Source of the DNA: Circinella umbellata
Lineage: Eukaryota > Mucoromycota > Mucoromycetes > Mucorales > Lichtheimiaceae
Direction: 5' to 3'
Assembly: GCA_025093555.1 (NCBI GenBank)
Contig: JAIWNF010000083.1
Coordinates: forward strand, 1-64,000
Length of the DNA stretch: 64,000 nt
Of this stretch, positions 49,816-61,455 are shown piece after piece; within the stretch, counting starts at the first letter, position 1; each line of letters starts with the position of its first letter. Position numbers and translations under genes: made by a program. The notes under the pieces were generated by a model. It saw nothing but the letters and a program-made list of their open reading frames with translations. It did no database searches and had not been told where the DNA came from.

Positions 49816-50135
49816 GAAATCCCCCCCAAACCAGAGTTATATAGATAGTTTACCAGGTGTAGTAATAGTTTCCATATCTTCTGAAATAGTAGTAACGTTG
49901 GGACGATAAGTGGAAGTAATGGGTGCTGGGTTAATAGGTGTATTCTGAGGTGTAGGTGCTAAGGATTGCTCCAATTGAGTGTTCTTTATATCAACGTTGT
50001 TGGAAGCTTTTTTTTTTAAAAACAATAATAAATTAGTTCATGTCCACTGGTTTCTGTTTTTTTTTATTCACCAAAATCAAAATGAATTACAATGAATCAA
50101 AAAGTTTTTTTTTTGTTACCTGATTGCTGATCCAT
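48270..50135 (-). CDS. NAP1: Nucleosome assembly protein 1
   Basis: Exons (5' to 3'): 50135-50120, 50006-49854, 49720-48977, 48883-48731, 48656-48475, 48314-48270. All in frame; 430 residues. NAP1 is a histone H2A-H2B chaperone. The dimerisation helix and central domain are clear: LPEPVKRRINGLKYLQ, ELEGKFQEEVLALEKKYLELY, IPEFWLTALKNH, PGFKLEFVFDENDYF and VPADTFFTFFSPP. The C-terminal acidic tail is a run of Asp/Glu. The last exon ends GENAPECKQS, giving a C-terminal Cys-x-x-Ser that fits a prenylation (CaaX) box as in other NAP1 proteins. Exon 1 codes only five residues plus one base. Confidence 0.96.
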
Positions 50136-50637
50136 AAGAAGGAAAGAAGAAAAAGAGAAAAAAAAAAAAAATTAAAGCAAAAAGTTTCAAAAAAATTTAA
50201 ACAGGCTTTTTTTTTTCTTAGAAGAGAGTAAGAGAGTTTTCTTGGGGCTGAGAAAAATTGAAAAAGCGGTTTATCAAATCTTTTCTTTTACTTTTTTTGT
50301 TGCGTTGATTGTGACTTATTTACCCCCAAAATTATTTCTACTAACTAGATCCCAATTAGATAGAATAACTAAAAAAATGTTTTGATATCTTATATACGTG
50401 TGTATGTAGTCTCTGTGTATATGTAGATGATTTGGGTGCTATAATACCAAACTAAAAGGTTCCTCTCTCTTTATCTTTTGTTATTATTATTTATTATTTT
50501 ATTATTATAATTTGCATAGATGGAATTTTTTTTTTTTTTTTTTTTCGGGGCCAAATATTGGGGAACAGAGTTTTTTTTATTAATCCCCAAGAATAAGGAT
50601 TTTTTTTTTTTAAAACACGCTCCCCTTCCTCTTTTTT
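50136..50637. other. Spacer between NAP1 and RAD23
   Basis: NAP1 5' flank and RAD23 3' flank (both on the minus strand). Homopolymer-rich; no additional gene. Confidence 0.5.
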
Positions 50638-52667
50638 TTATTCAAAGTCGTCAGCTCCATTATCAAATAGATAATTTGCAGCCAATTCTATTTTATAACA
50701 ATAAACTTATGAGTCTATATTCTCGAATAGTATTATAATAAACCAAAAATATTCCAAACTCCATTTTTTTTTTATCTCCCTCTCTCTATTTTACCTTCAT
50801 TCTTATCACAAGCAAAATAGGCTTCAATAGCTTGTGCTCGACCAAAGCCTAGACCTTCCAGCTATTATTATTGTTATTATTATTAGTATTTTTTATTTAT
50901 ATATTATCCAAATCATGAAAAAAATAACTTACTCGATCAATAGCTTCTTTTTCTTCTTGAGTTACCTATTTTTTAAAAATGAATAGGAATTAATTATCTA
51001 CTACTTATCTCTCTCAGGGAGGGGAGGGGGGCAGAAGTAGGTTGTGATTTATATAAATACTTACTTGAATAACTTGAGATCCTTGTGGAACATCTCCTTG
51101 ACCTCCTTCACTATCATCCACACCTTCCATCAACATTTGAAAAAAACTTTGTGGATCGGCATTAATCTGTCGGAGCAACTCAGGGTTAGCTGCACCTAAT
51201 TGTTGCAACAAAGGTTGTAACATGGCTGGATTACTTTGTACAAGTTGTCTTAATTGTTGAAAATGAGGTGTATTACGTAATTGTGAAAAATCAACACCTT
51301 CTCCTCCTCCTCTTGGTTGTTGTTGAGCTTGTTGTTGAGCTTGTTGAGCAGCTGTAAAAAGATTTTGAGGTTGTCCTCCACCTAATTTATATAGAAATTA
51401 AACAAATTGGTTTTCATTTTCATTTTCATTTTTTTTAAAAAGAAAAAAAGTAGTACCTGCAGAAGGTGATGTAGGTGTAGCAGCAGTAGTAGTCGTTGGT
51501 GTAGTAGTAGTTTGTTCTTGTTGAGAGGGTGATAATGATTGTTGAGTAGCATTTTGGGTATTTTGTTGTTGTTGTTGTTCTTCAGCAAGTAAATTTTCAG
51601 GAATACCATTAAACAAATATTCAACAGCTCGATCAGGATTATTAAAACTTGCTCTCAAAGCACGTTTAATTTGATCTCTTTCAAATCCCATTTCCATCAT
51701 ATTTTGAATTACACTTTCATATTGATCACCAGTGACTAAAAAGAAAAACAAAAAGGGATTATAAATATATATTATGTTCTCAATTATTCTGTTATTATTC
51801 TATTATTATTTACCAAGATCATCTCTTGTATCGCGTGCAGTAGTAGATTCTGTTGCTGCAGCAGGTGTACTAGCAGTATTAGTATTAGTATTAGTAGTAG
51901 TAGGAGTTGTAGTACTTTCAGTTGTATTGGCTGTAGCAGGTGTAGCGGGTTGAGCCGAAGTTGCTTGTGTAGCAGGTGTTGTTGAGGAAGGTGTAATCTT
52001 TGTTTCAGTAGGTGCAGATTCTTTCTTGGGTGTAGCCGCAGCAGATGAAGAAGCAGATCCAGTATTTTTAGGCTAAAAATTATATTCATAGATTGATTAA
52101 ATAACTCCAAAATATACATTGTCCTCTCTTTATTACTATTATTATTATTATTAACTGTACCTTAGAAACCATTAAAACCAAAAAACCCTTTTCATTAATG
52201 TTACATTCTTCAACCTTCTTATCATCAGTCAAGATCTTGCCTAAAATATTTTATACAATTATTATTATTATTAATAGCCAATGAGGGAAAAGAGAAGAGA
52301 GAGAAAGGGAATTTTTCTTTTTGTTTTACCAGAGTAAATAAGTTTTTGTTGGGAAACGTCATGACCTTGAGATTCTTGAATTTTTTGTTTGACTGAAAGA
52401 ATCTATTGAATATATAAAATTGAAAAGTTATAAGAAAAGAAAGAAAAAGAAGGGAATATATATTTTTATAGGTTACGTAATACTACTCCCTTTCTCCCTC
52501 ACAAAAGAAAACTTACGGTATCAGTACTTTCAACATCCAATTTGAATTGTTTTTGTTGAAGTGTTTTAATGTTTAATTGCTAATAATAATAATAATAAAT
52601 TATTTTTTTTAATTTATTATTTCAAAAGTTATTTAAATTAAAAAGAAAAAATTACCATTGCAACCAT
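50638..52667 (-). CDS. RAD23: Ubiquitin-proteasome shuttle and DNA repair factor Rad23
   Basis: Ten exons (5' to 3'): 52667-52656, 52579-52517, 52402-52330, 52240-52161, 52072-51814, 51735-51457, 51381-51065, 50965-50933, 50861-50795, 50687-50638. All in frame; 410 residues. Domains in order: ubiquitin-like 1-76 ([16 protein letters not shown] ... LIYSGKIL), Thr/Ala/Pro-rich linker, UBA1 about 165-207 ([19 protein letters not shown]), Gln-rich linker, XPC/Rad4-binding domain about 290-345 ([20 protein letters not shown]), UBA2 about 368-405 ([20 protein letters not shown]). Rad23 brings ubiquitylated proteins to the proteasome and stabilises Rad4 in nucleotide-excision repair. The domain set is complete. 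Confidence 0.96.
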
Positions 52668-53185
52668 GATTGTTTTAATAAAAAAGAAGGAAAAAAAAAA
52701 AGAGTGAAAAAAAAAGTTAACACGCAAAAAGCCACGTCGCCTTTGTATCGCCAATTATCCCAAATGTTACATATACATATATACATAGTGCATAGCGGTG
52801 TATCAAAAACGTCACGAAAATTGAGAGGATTCGTCATGCTACCATTATTATTGGTTTGAGTGATATATTTCAATTTTATGCAACCATTTTTATGGATAGA
52901 CTATATTCTTCTTTATTGATGTGAGAAGAAATATATGTACCTCATACTAATCATTCAATCAGTATACTCTTATTGAAAATGTAATCCTCTTATATCATAT
53001 TATTAACTATTATTATTATTAATTTTTATTTATTGTAAAAAAAAGTGTAAGTTTCGGGTGCGTTTCACATATTAAGGAAAGGCAGTCTTTTTGTATCAAA
53101 TATTATAGCAGCAAAAGTAATTGAATATATTATCCCTGTTGCTCTGCTTCACTTTACTACTTTTATCTCCTTCCATTTTTCAAGT
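52668..53185. other. Spacer before the OTU relic
   Basis: RAD23 5' flank and an AT-rich spacer. No gene seen. Confidence 0.5.
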
Positions 53186-54900
53186 ATGTCTTTTCCTCAA
53201 TTCCCCGATAGTCATGTTAATCACGAAATTACATTTGACGAAAAAGGCCATGACATGTTCATTGGATGGCAATTGGAACATGTAAGTCGTGACAAGAGAA
53301 AACTGTACACCACTTACTACAAGAACCGTCTGGGCGCCGTTCAGTGTACGAGTTGTAATGTTTGGCTAAGACCAAAGTCATCCAAGGAACGGATTGATGT
53401 GCAGCTTACGGAGAATTGCCCTGGTTGCTTCAAGCCTACCCTAATTCTTGTTGAATGTCATTCAAAAATGCATTTTCACATTAAAAGCAAGACTGGTAAC
53501 ATAGACTTTCAGATGGGTTATGGAATTTACTGTGTTTTTTATAGATTAAAGAGGCTATTAGCTGGGATTGATTATTGTTAAACTGTGTGGGATGATTAGT
53601 ATAAATAATGGTATCTGTATAATGTATGTAACCATCTAATTGTTTGATTTTTAATAGGTGTAATGAACCATGAAGGGACACAGACACATGGAAAATTTAT
53701 TCCACTTCATTTCACAATGGAAACTTTGGAAAAGGTAGAGGAACGCGTTTTGGAATTTCCAGCTGAGAAGCCATATGGTTTGAAAGTTGGTACAAGCCCA
53801 ATACGTGTTCAAAAACCAGCGAGGCCCGTTAGTGATATCGATCCGAATCTTTGCAACCTTGGTACGATCAAGCGATTTCAACGGACATATCTCGCCAAGA
53901 ATGATAAGTTACAATCACCACAAGCTGCATTAAAGTCTGCTCATATGGAACTAACGGACCTGACGAACGATATCCAGGTTATCTGCAATCTGCTGATATT
54001 ACTCCTGGGAAAATGTGTGAAGAAAAGAAGGAAGAAGGAAGAAGAGTGCGGCTGAAGAACGACGTGAACGCGCTGCAAAACACGCTGAGCGTATCAAAGA
54101 GAACAAGAAGAGGAGCAAGCAGGATGCCTCAGAACAAAGGTTCGAAGAAACGGAAGATTGATGACGGCAATTCTGACAGGTGCGATAAGAGGAATATAGA
54201 TAACACAGTAAGTATTTATTTTAATGTTATTAACCAATATAAATTATATCCAATAGGTCTATGCATAATGATAGAATCTTTAAGCATTTGCGACTTTCTC
54301 GCATATCTGCTAATATGCTTGGCCAATCCCAATTGAATGATGATGGTGTTTTGGGCTTTTATAACCTTAAAAGCGATGGTAACTGTGGTTGGAGATCTGC
54401 CTCCATCGTTGTCAATGATAATGAAAAACATTACGGCATTGTTAAGTTGGTTATGAAGCATACTCTAGAAGAAGAAAAAAACTTGTTCACACCTTTATTT
54501 GGTAGGGAAGAACACTACCAATATGTTTTAGCCAAACTTTCTCAACAGGATGGTCGTGTTCTCGGAAAGTACTGGTTTGATGTGTTAGACTTCCCTCGAG
54601 TCTTAGCTCAGGCATATAACCGTCCGGTTATTGTCTACTCGTGTCATCCATATGGGGTTCATGCAACCACATTTTTGCCTTTCAGAGAACCTGAAGAAGA
54701 CCAATAACAGTATCATTGACATTGCGCCTATTGTACTTTATTTAAGAGGCAATCATATTCAACTCATTGTAATCAAAAATGATGTTGTGGATAGGGTCAT
54801 ATGGCCAAAGCTTTTCCCTGGACATGAATCCATCATTTCCCGTTATAATATCACCAGATCATGGTTAGACTTATATGAAGCTGGATGTCAGTACTTCTAA
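53186..54900 (+). pseudogene. Decayed gene: GCM/WRKY-like zinc ribbon plus OTU protease-like domain
   Basis: Exon 1 (53186-53495) and exon 2 (from 53658) join in frame and code HDMFIGWQLEHVSRDKRKLY, then C-x-x-C...C-x-x-C, then a C...H-x-H...NHEGTQTH cluster, the layout of WRKY/GCM-type zinc ribbons seen in transposon-derived proteins. After about 53980 the frame is lost: Lys/Glu-rich coil pieces appear in different frames. From about 54261 an OTU-like fold appears with SDGNCGWRSAS (catalytic Cys), FDVLDFPRVLAQAYNRPVIV and, after another frameshift near 54700, LRGNHIQLIVIK (catalytic His). OTU proteins are ubiquitin-specific cysteine proteases. With at least two frameshifts the copy is probably dead. 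It may derive from a MULE-like mobile element. Confidence 0.6.
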
Positions 54901-55275
54901 GTATATAAATTATTTTTCTATTGGTAATATTTATTCCTTTGATCCCAATATTAATTTATAAATGCTAAACAGCCTATGAAAAATGGTTAGTATGGTTATT
55001 TTTTGCATTGTGAAAGTAGGTATATATGCAGATATGGACAAGCTTGTATATAGGTAGGACATAGCGTGTTTGGCAATATTATATTAAATGGTTGCTACAT
55101 TTTTTACTCGAAATAACAAAAAACTCTTAAATTATCTTTATAGTACAAATATACAAGCGGAGTCTGCGGTTTAATATTTTTGTGGAAATGCATTAAAAAA
55201 CCTGGAATTGCACTCCTGACGGTTGACACCACTTTTATAACACTGCGCAAACAGCTTATTCAGGAAACAATAACG
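54901..55275. other. Short spacer
   Basis: No gene seen; AT-rich. Confidence 0.4.
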
Positions 55276-58200
55276 ATGGCAACCCTGAATCAAAGTAAGT
55301 GAGAATATAAGCATTTTGAAAACAGCTAATACCATAATAACTAACACCGTGGTAACATAACACTAGAGATTCGTGACTATGTTCAAAACATTGGAAAGGG
55401 CGGACAGCCGAATCTTGAAACTTTTTTCAACAATAATCAAAATCACGCTGCTATTGATAACTGGTTCCCTCAATTCACCTCTCCAGCAAAAGCAAAATAA
55501 GCCTCTTTACGTAAATTTCATAGCATTCAATCAATGGCTCAACATAAAGGAAGAAAAACTATAGCAGGTGGTTGATGTTATTAATTGGGACGGTGTTATT
55601 CGAAGTACCCAAACAAAGCAAGCATATTTGCTAATACCACATTGCTGAGATCTGTAGCGCCAGTACTAAGCGAGGAATTACGTGAAAAATTCAAGGTAAA
55701 TAATGATAGTGATAGTAGAAATAACACATGACTTAACATATAGTAACTTAATATTTACAATGTTGGCTACTATTAAATTCAATTACTATCATAGGGTACA
55801 AGCCAAAATGCTACCACCAGTACTACTTCCAGCGTCACCCCAGCTACTGCTGCTGCAAACGCGGATAGTGGAATGACGGATATCTGTAGGAGAGAAAAGA
55901 AGAAGAAGAAGATGATGATGATGATGACAATAACGATGATGAAATGCATACAGGTATTGGTAGAAATATCAATCGTCGACGTTCAAGTGGTACTATACCT
56001 GAGCCAGTGACCATTGGTGAAATTCCCGAATTTCACCTTAAGTTCAATACACATTTCGATATAACGGATCACTGGCATCAATACAAAGCAAAGTCATTGG
56101 ATACTGTCAATAGAGTCAATTTACAGATATCATCAGATCTCCAGAAAGTTATGTAAGTTATCGTTTGATTTGGAAAAAAAAAACAAAAATAGGGTAGCTT
56201 GGGGAGAAAAGCTTAACTTTTTGAGAAATTTAACTTATCAAACTGAATCATAGGTCGTTCTGCCACATCATGTTGCTTTCTCCTGACACTAATGATGATG
56301 ACATGATTGAAATTTTTGGCGCTAACAATTTGGATGATTATTATACCGCATGAAAAGACAAGTACTTCAGCAGGGAAGTCATATTCGATACAACATTTTA
56401 TGTTGAAATCAAAGAAATCATTGATGTAAGTTGGCAGATAAAGCGAAAGAAAAGAAAAAAGAAGAAGAAATACTTACTGGTTTTTTTTCCATATCGCAAT
56501 TAAAAGAAGGTGATATAAAAAAATGAATTGTACCAAGGCTCATATTCTTTTGGCTAACATGATGGACCGAGCGGATGGCCACAATATCCCAATTCTGAAG
56601 ATACTGATCAATTGGTAATTTGCTACAAATCCCGTATCTCATTCTCTATTTAAAAATAACATTACACTAACAAAATTTAACATTAGTATTGATAAATTAT
56701 CCAAGACTGAAAAACATTGCATTATAAAGGAAACTGAGCTGATCACCAATTATTTGGATCTTGTTCTAAGCCCGATTTTCCATGACCCAGACAACAATCG
56801 ACTTTTTCGGTGGTAAGTAAAGCTGAAGGAGGGAGATGGGAAGTTGAGGTTATGCGTACGATTACTAACTTTATTTTCTATTACTAAAAGCTCTCCTATA
56901 GTAGTAGACAAAAATATTCGATGAATTCAATAACCAAAGTGCATTCTTCATCATTCTATTCTTTAAAATCTTTAAACTGAAATCGATGATCGTGTAGTAT
57001 GGATCATGTAGCGTGACTGGTACACGATGATGACCATAATTGGCAGTGTGACTTGAACTACATGATGGGGGGACTTCACGATTTTTAGTGGGATCCAATT
57101 AACTTCTGGAAGAAATTCAAACTCTATCCCACCTGTCCTTGTGGAGATCCAATATACTGGAGATATGCCTTTATCGTCGTTTGATACGATATGGACTTTC
57201 AGTAATGAAACGACATTCAGTGCCATCAGTCGTCCTAGCAATTGTGATTCACAACACAACTGCAAATTTGACCGAGATGGCGACTGTCTCAGAAAAGAAA
57301 CCATTTTTATTTAATTTACCATGCCATGGTTGGGCAAAATATTGCTATCTGCTAAATGCATCATCGATTTCTAGTCATTTACAAGACAGCCGTCTCAATC
57401 CTCTCGTCGCGCTTGGATATTTTTTAATCCAGCAAAAGTTATCGTTGCGATATATCGAGCGAAGTGATGATGAAACGATCCATTTACTATATGCTATCGC
57501 ACAAGAACTCTTCGGTGATAAATCGAAGGAGAATAAAGAACCCATTATGCTAGAGAATTTAAAAGAAATATATGATGAGTGCGCAAAAGCTAAGTCATAT
57601 CTGCTTGAGGATGTTTCAGATCCCACGCCAAGAAATCGTACTCTGTATTGCTTGGATAGCATGTTGCTGAAAATAAATCAACTGGGAAATAGCCCAACGA
57701 AATCCATACCACCAAACAGTACTAATGATTCGGTGATCGAAGATTGGGGCTTTGTGTAATGGTGTAAGACCATTACGACGATATATTCAACAAAGATCTC
57801 TATTATTACTTTAGGTTGAATAAAAAAGCTAATGTAAATGATCTTAATGACAATGGACGACCGGACGGTGGTATGAATGTAATAAATCAATTACAAAGCG
57901 TCTATGCTCTTGGATTTGTTGAAGTCAAGGCAATCGATGCATCGAAGAATTATACACTCACCCATACTGACACGCTTCGTTTGGCACTATTTTGTAAGGC
58001 AGCATTGGATAAAGATGACATAAAGTGTGCTATAGCAGTTCGAGCCGTTGGTAAGTAATAAGCTACTCGATCAATATATAACCGGTTGAAGAATGTTGGC
58101 ACGATGCATGTATTGACTAATCATACGTTTTTCTTTATTAGGCACTCATGTAACCTTTTTTTATGCACAATTGAACATGAAGCTCTTTATCCATTTATTA

Positions 58201-58427
58201 AACTTGGACGGTTGGATATTCCCACTTCTTTTGAAAACCTTCCGTACTTATTATCGCAACTTGACACGTGCGCTCGAATCATACACACTTACAACACATT
58301 TTGTGTCAAGAGAAGAAGAGACGAAAGTGTACGATCAATTATCAAACCAAGCTTGTCCTCATCTCAACTTATTGATAAGGTGCATTCTGACTTAAACTGT
58401 CAAAATATGGGGTGGAATAAGAATTGA
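55276..58427 (+). pseudogene. Multicopy family gene, copy 4, decayed but with P-D...E-x-K
   Basis: A start ATG at 55276 and a GTAAGT intron (55295-55366) give a short frame to a stop at 55498. Beyond it, coding pieces appear in several frames: VVDVINWDGVIRST, LLRSVAPVLSEELREKF, an acidic linker near 55900, and KETELITNYLDLVLSPIF...RLFRW up to 56812. After a 1,002 bp intron the same codon resumes at 57815 and reads through GRPDGGMNV and, 18 residues after the Asp, LGFVEVKA, then TLRLALFCKAALDKD. A further intron (58051-58141) is followed by VTFFYAQL and a frame change into LGRLDIPTSFENLPYLL. This aligns with the copy at 33481-35518 over its C-terminal half. Stops and shifts (for example near 56353 and 58175) indicate decay. 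Confidence 0.55.
57139..57759 (+). pseudogene. Decayed gene inside the large intron of copy 4
   Basis: A 206-codon plus-strand frame lies wholly inside the 56813-57814 intron. It has VVLAIVIHNTT, FNLPCHGWAKYC, LNPLVALGYFLIQQK and TIHLLYAIAQELFG. Just upstream, another frame gives VEIQYTGDMPLSSFDTIWTF, which appears to be the preceding part of the same protein after a frameshift near 57210. I recognise this only as resembling hypothetical proteins of Mucorales; the function is unknown. The insertion probably explains the abnormal intron length. Confidence 0.45.
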
Positions 58428-58430
58428 CAA

Positions 58431-59768
58431 AAAATTGTCATAAATGCAGCTAGGAATTTTTTGAGCCGTAATATATGTTAACTTGGGTATTCTGAAGAGA
58501 TTTTACGGAACACTTTTCAGAGAAAATTATTTTCCTTTGAGATTTGTCGCTTCAAAGTTTTGTCAAAATATGATATTTTACTAAGTAATGCCAATATTTC
58601 GAGAAAGGGAAGCAGTGTGTAACCTATAAAAGTGGATGGTTTATAGTTACACAAAGTTCGTGGTCTCATTGGTGGCAATATAATTAGCCGTCGGGCGCCA
58701 AAAACATCTCAATTTTAGAAAAATGACGGTTCAAGTCAGTATGCACCTTATTCTTCATATTGGCAGTCGGGACGAGTCACCTTCTTTAAAATTGACTCCA
58801 TCGATGTAGATAACATTTTTGTTCTTCTAAGCTACGGCATCACATTTGGCCATTCCATGTCAATTTGGCGTGTGATATTACCTTTGTATATATTAGTCTT
58901 TTTCAGCAATTTCAATCAATCACAGCTATTATCATGTTAGCATGGAACGCATATTAAACGTTCATATTTCATCACAACTCACTCTTACCACACTGTATAG
59001 TACGTAACTTCTGTTATTAATCTCATTTTTCGTATGCTTCCACATAATTTATATTAAAAATCATGCATCTTTTCTTCTCTTTTTTTTTTCACATACCATA
59101 TATCAAATCATGTATAATATACTTCGCTTTCCCCTCTTCCACTCCCTCTTTATTTTATCGAATTATCATATAATATTTGGACGATCGTTACTCCAAATAA
59201 ATCTTAAACTTTTTTTATCATAATAAAATAATTTTAGATGACTTACTGTGTAATTTTTTTACTATTTTTCTTTTTTTGCCAAGTAGCTTCGAGGTTACAT
59301 CTGGTGCACGACCATCATTAACTGTCTTTCTTTTTCTTCTGCTTGTTTTTCTACAGATAATATTTGGTATAAATAACATTTTAGTATATTGCATTTTTGA
59401 TATTACAGAGAATCATAACAATAATAAAATGATTACCTTGGAGATGTGTTATAGTTAATTTAAAAACTTTTGTCTATGCGTACTCACATACTATTGATTG
59501 CCAGCTAAAGTAAGAGAACCATGATAACAAATATTGATAACAATATTATAAAGGGAACAAATTATTATATATATTATTGGAAAAGATGGGACTACGTACT
59601 AAACACTTATATTTTCTGATCACATATACTAGGTATAATCCACGCTACCTCCGGAAATCCTTTGGATTAGCAGACGGCGAATGGATGGAACGTTGTTGGG
59701 CGTTTCTATAATAATATATTCCTGTTACACGCCACATGTCAGCAGAGCATAAATTACTTACGTTAACC
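58431..59768. other. Intergenic
   Basis: No supported gene. AT-rich with pyrimidine tracts. Confidence 0.5.
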
Positions 59769-60746
59769 ATGGCCTTACTATACTTCAAAAATAGACGCAA
59801 TAATACAATAGGTATACATATTTTTCATGATTCTAGTCAATATAGCATACATATCTTTCTAATTATTATTCTGGTTGAATTAGAACGCTTTGCAGAAAAA
59901 ACATAACAGTTCATGAGTTGGAACAGAAGTGGATCATTAGAAGAATTGAAATTGAAAACAAAGTCCAAAATTTTGCTGTATCCAATACCGATCATAAAGA
60001 TAAAAAATTATTATTAGTTCTTTATGGTGCGTGTGCAGGAAAACAGACATTGTTAGACCAGTTGAATAAAGATGGAGAAGTTCGACGTAAGCTGGAAATT
60101 GGAAACCAAAACGTAACATAGATTAATATTTCCCCACTCTATTAGATCAAGCTCTTGTCAAACAAATGAAGCGTGTTATTTCTAGCTCTAATCATGAAAT
60201 AGAAAAGACGTTTTCCAATCTTGTAACTTTTATTCGCGAGGAAACAAATATGGAACCACCAACGTTAGACGAAGTCAACAATATCAACTCTTCCTATTGG
60301 AAAAATGTTGATTACTCTCTCGGTATGGTTCACTACCACGATTATTGTAGGTCAATAGAGGAGTTGGACATATTGAAGGTAATATAATTAAGCTTTATTA
60401 TTAGAAACTAATTATGAGAATGTTTAATATTTAAAGAGAGAGGTGGTGCTTGCCAAAAAAGCACCCAATGATCGAATCGAATAAAAGCAGTAGAAGAAAA
60501 CAAACCAGAGGGAGATGTTGCATGCTTGATACGTAGGAGAGATGATGCTGCTAAATGGGATGGTGAAATGATGAAGTCTTATCTGACGTTCCAAGTGTTA
60601 TTGATCGTTGCCTTTCCGATGTACAAAGAGGTAGTCATGTCAGTGTTTATCACGAAGAATGAGCATAAGCTGGATTAACTCTCTATGGAGATGAAAATGG
60701 CACTGACGTAACCTTGTTAGCTATGGCTGAAAATGAAGAGATATAA
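59769..60746 (+). pseudogene. Coding relics of an unknown accessory gene
   Basis: Protein-like pieces in several frames: from 59769 MALLYFKNRRNN; 59883-60121 with VHELEQKWIIRRIEIE and LLLVLYGACAGKQTLLDQL; 60166-60387 with FSNLVTFIREETNMEPPTLD; and near 60560-60746 DVPSVIDRCLSDVQRGSHV then LTLYGDENGTDVTLLAM. Intron-like signals exist, but no splice pattern keeps one frame. No family is recognised. It is probably a decayed multi-exon gene. Confidence 0.4.
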
Positions 60747-61161
60747 TTTAAATTATTTATTTATTATATTCTCTACTTATATACATCTATTGATTAAAAC
60801 CATACTATACATATCCCTATATAATAATCATTATTCTACTACCATTTTATTCTACTACGTACCTTATTTTTGTCTCGCTTATCCATTCCTATATCTTTTT
60901 TTCTTTCAGCCATTTTTTTCCTTATTTGTTGCTTCTTGTGGTATTCATATGCATATTTATAATCAATACAGATTACTATGAATTTGACTTCCTTTTTCCT
61001 TTTCCTTTACCCTTTTCTGCTACATACAATTTTAATCATATTTCCCCCTCATCCACTATAGTCGTTCCTATGCCAATAGTTCAAAAGTAAAATAACAATT
61101 GATAATCATAGCAGCACATTTAAGTCATTGAAAAGTAATAAGAGCTTAAAATATATTTATC

Positions 61162-61455
61162 ATGAGCGCAGCAGAACCGAAGCAGCAGCAGCATCTCTAC
61201 AGTAATGAAAACTGTGCTTCTCCGTATCTAAAATAATAGGTATGAATTTAAAGTTAATATTCTAGTAATGACTTGGGTACAGAAAAAAAAAACTTACTGC
61301 ATAAGAAGACACATGTAATTTCCGTGCCATTGTCTTTCTCAGGACAGTTGCACAATCCACGAACAGGAGTAATGGCAATTGCATTTCGTTGGAGCCCATT
61401 TCCAGCAAAAAACGTCGTTGTACTGGGGTGCAAGCTTATTTATGACACTCGTAAG
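61162..61455 (+). pseudogene. Possible gene fragment
   Basis: An ATG at 61162 opens 24 codons (MSAAEPKQQQHLYSNENCAS...). After a stop and a TTTCTCAG acceptor at about 61342, an exon-like frame reads GQLHNPRTGVMAIAFRW...NVVVLGCKLIYDT before a GTAAGT donor at 61452. No family is recognised. Confidence 0.3.
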
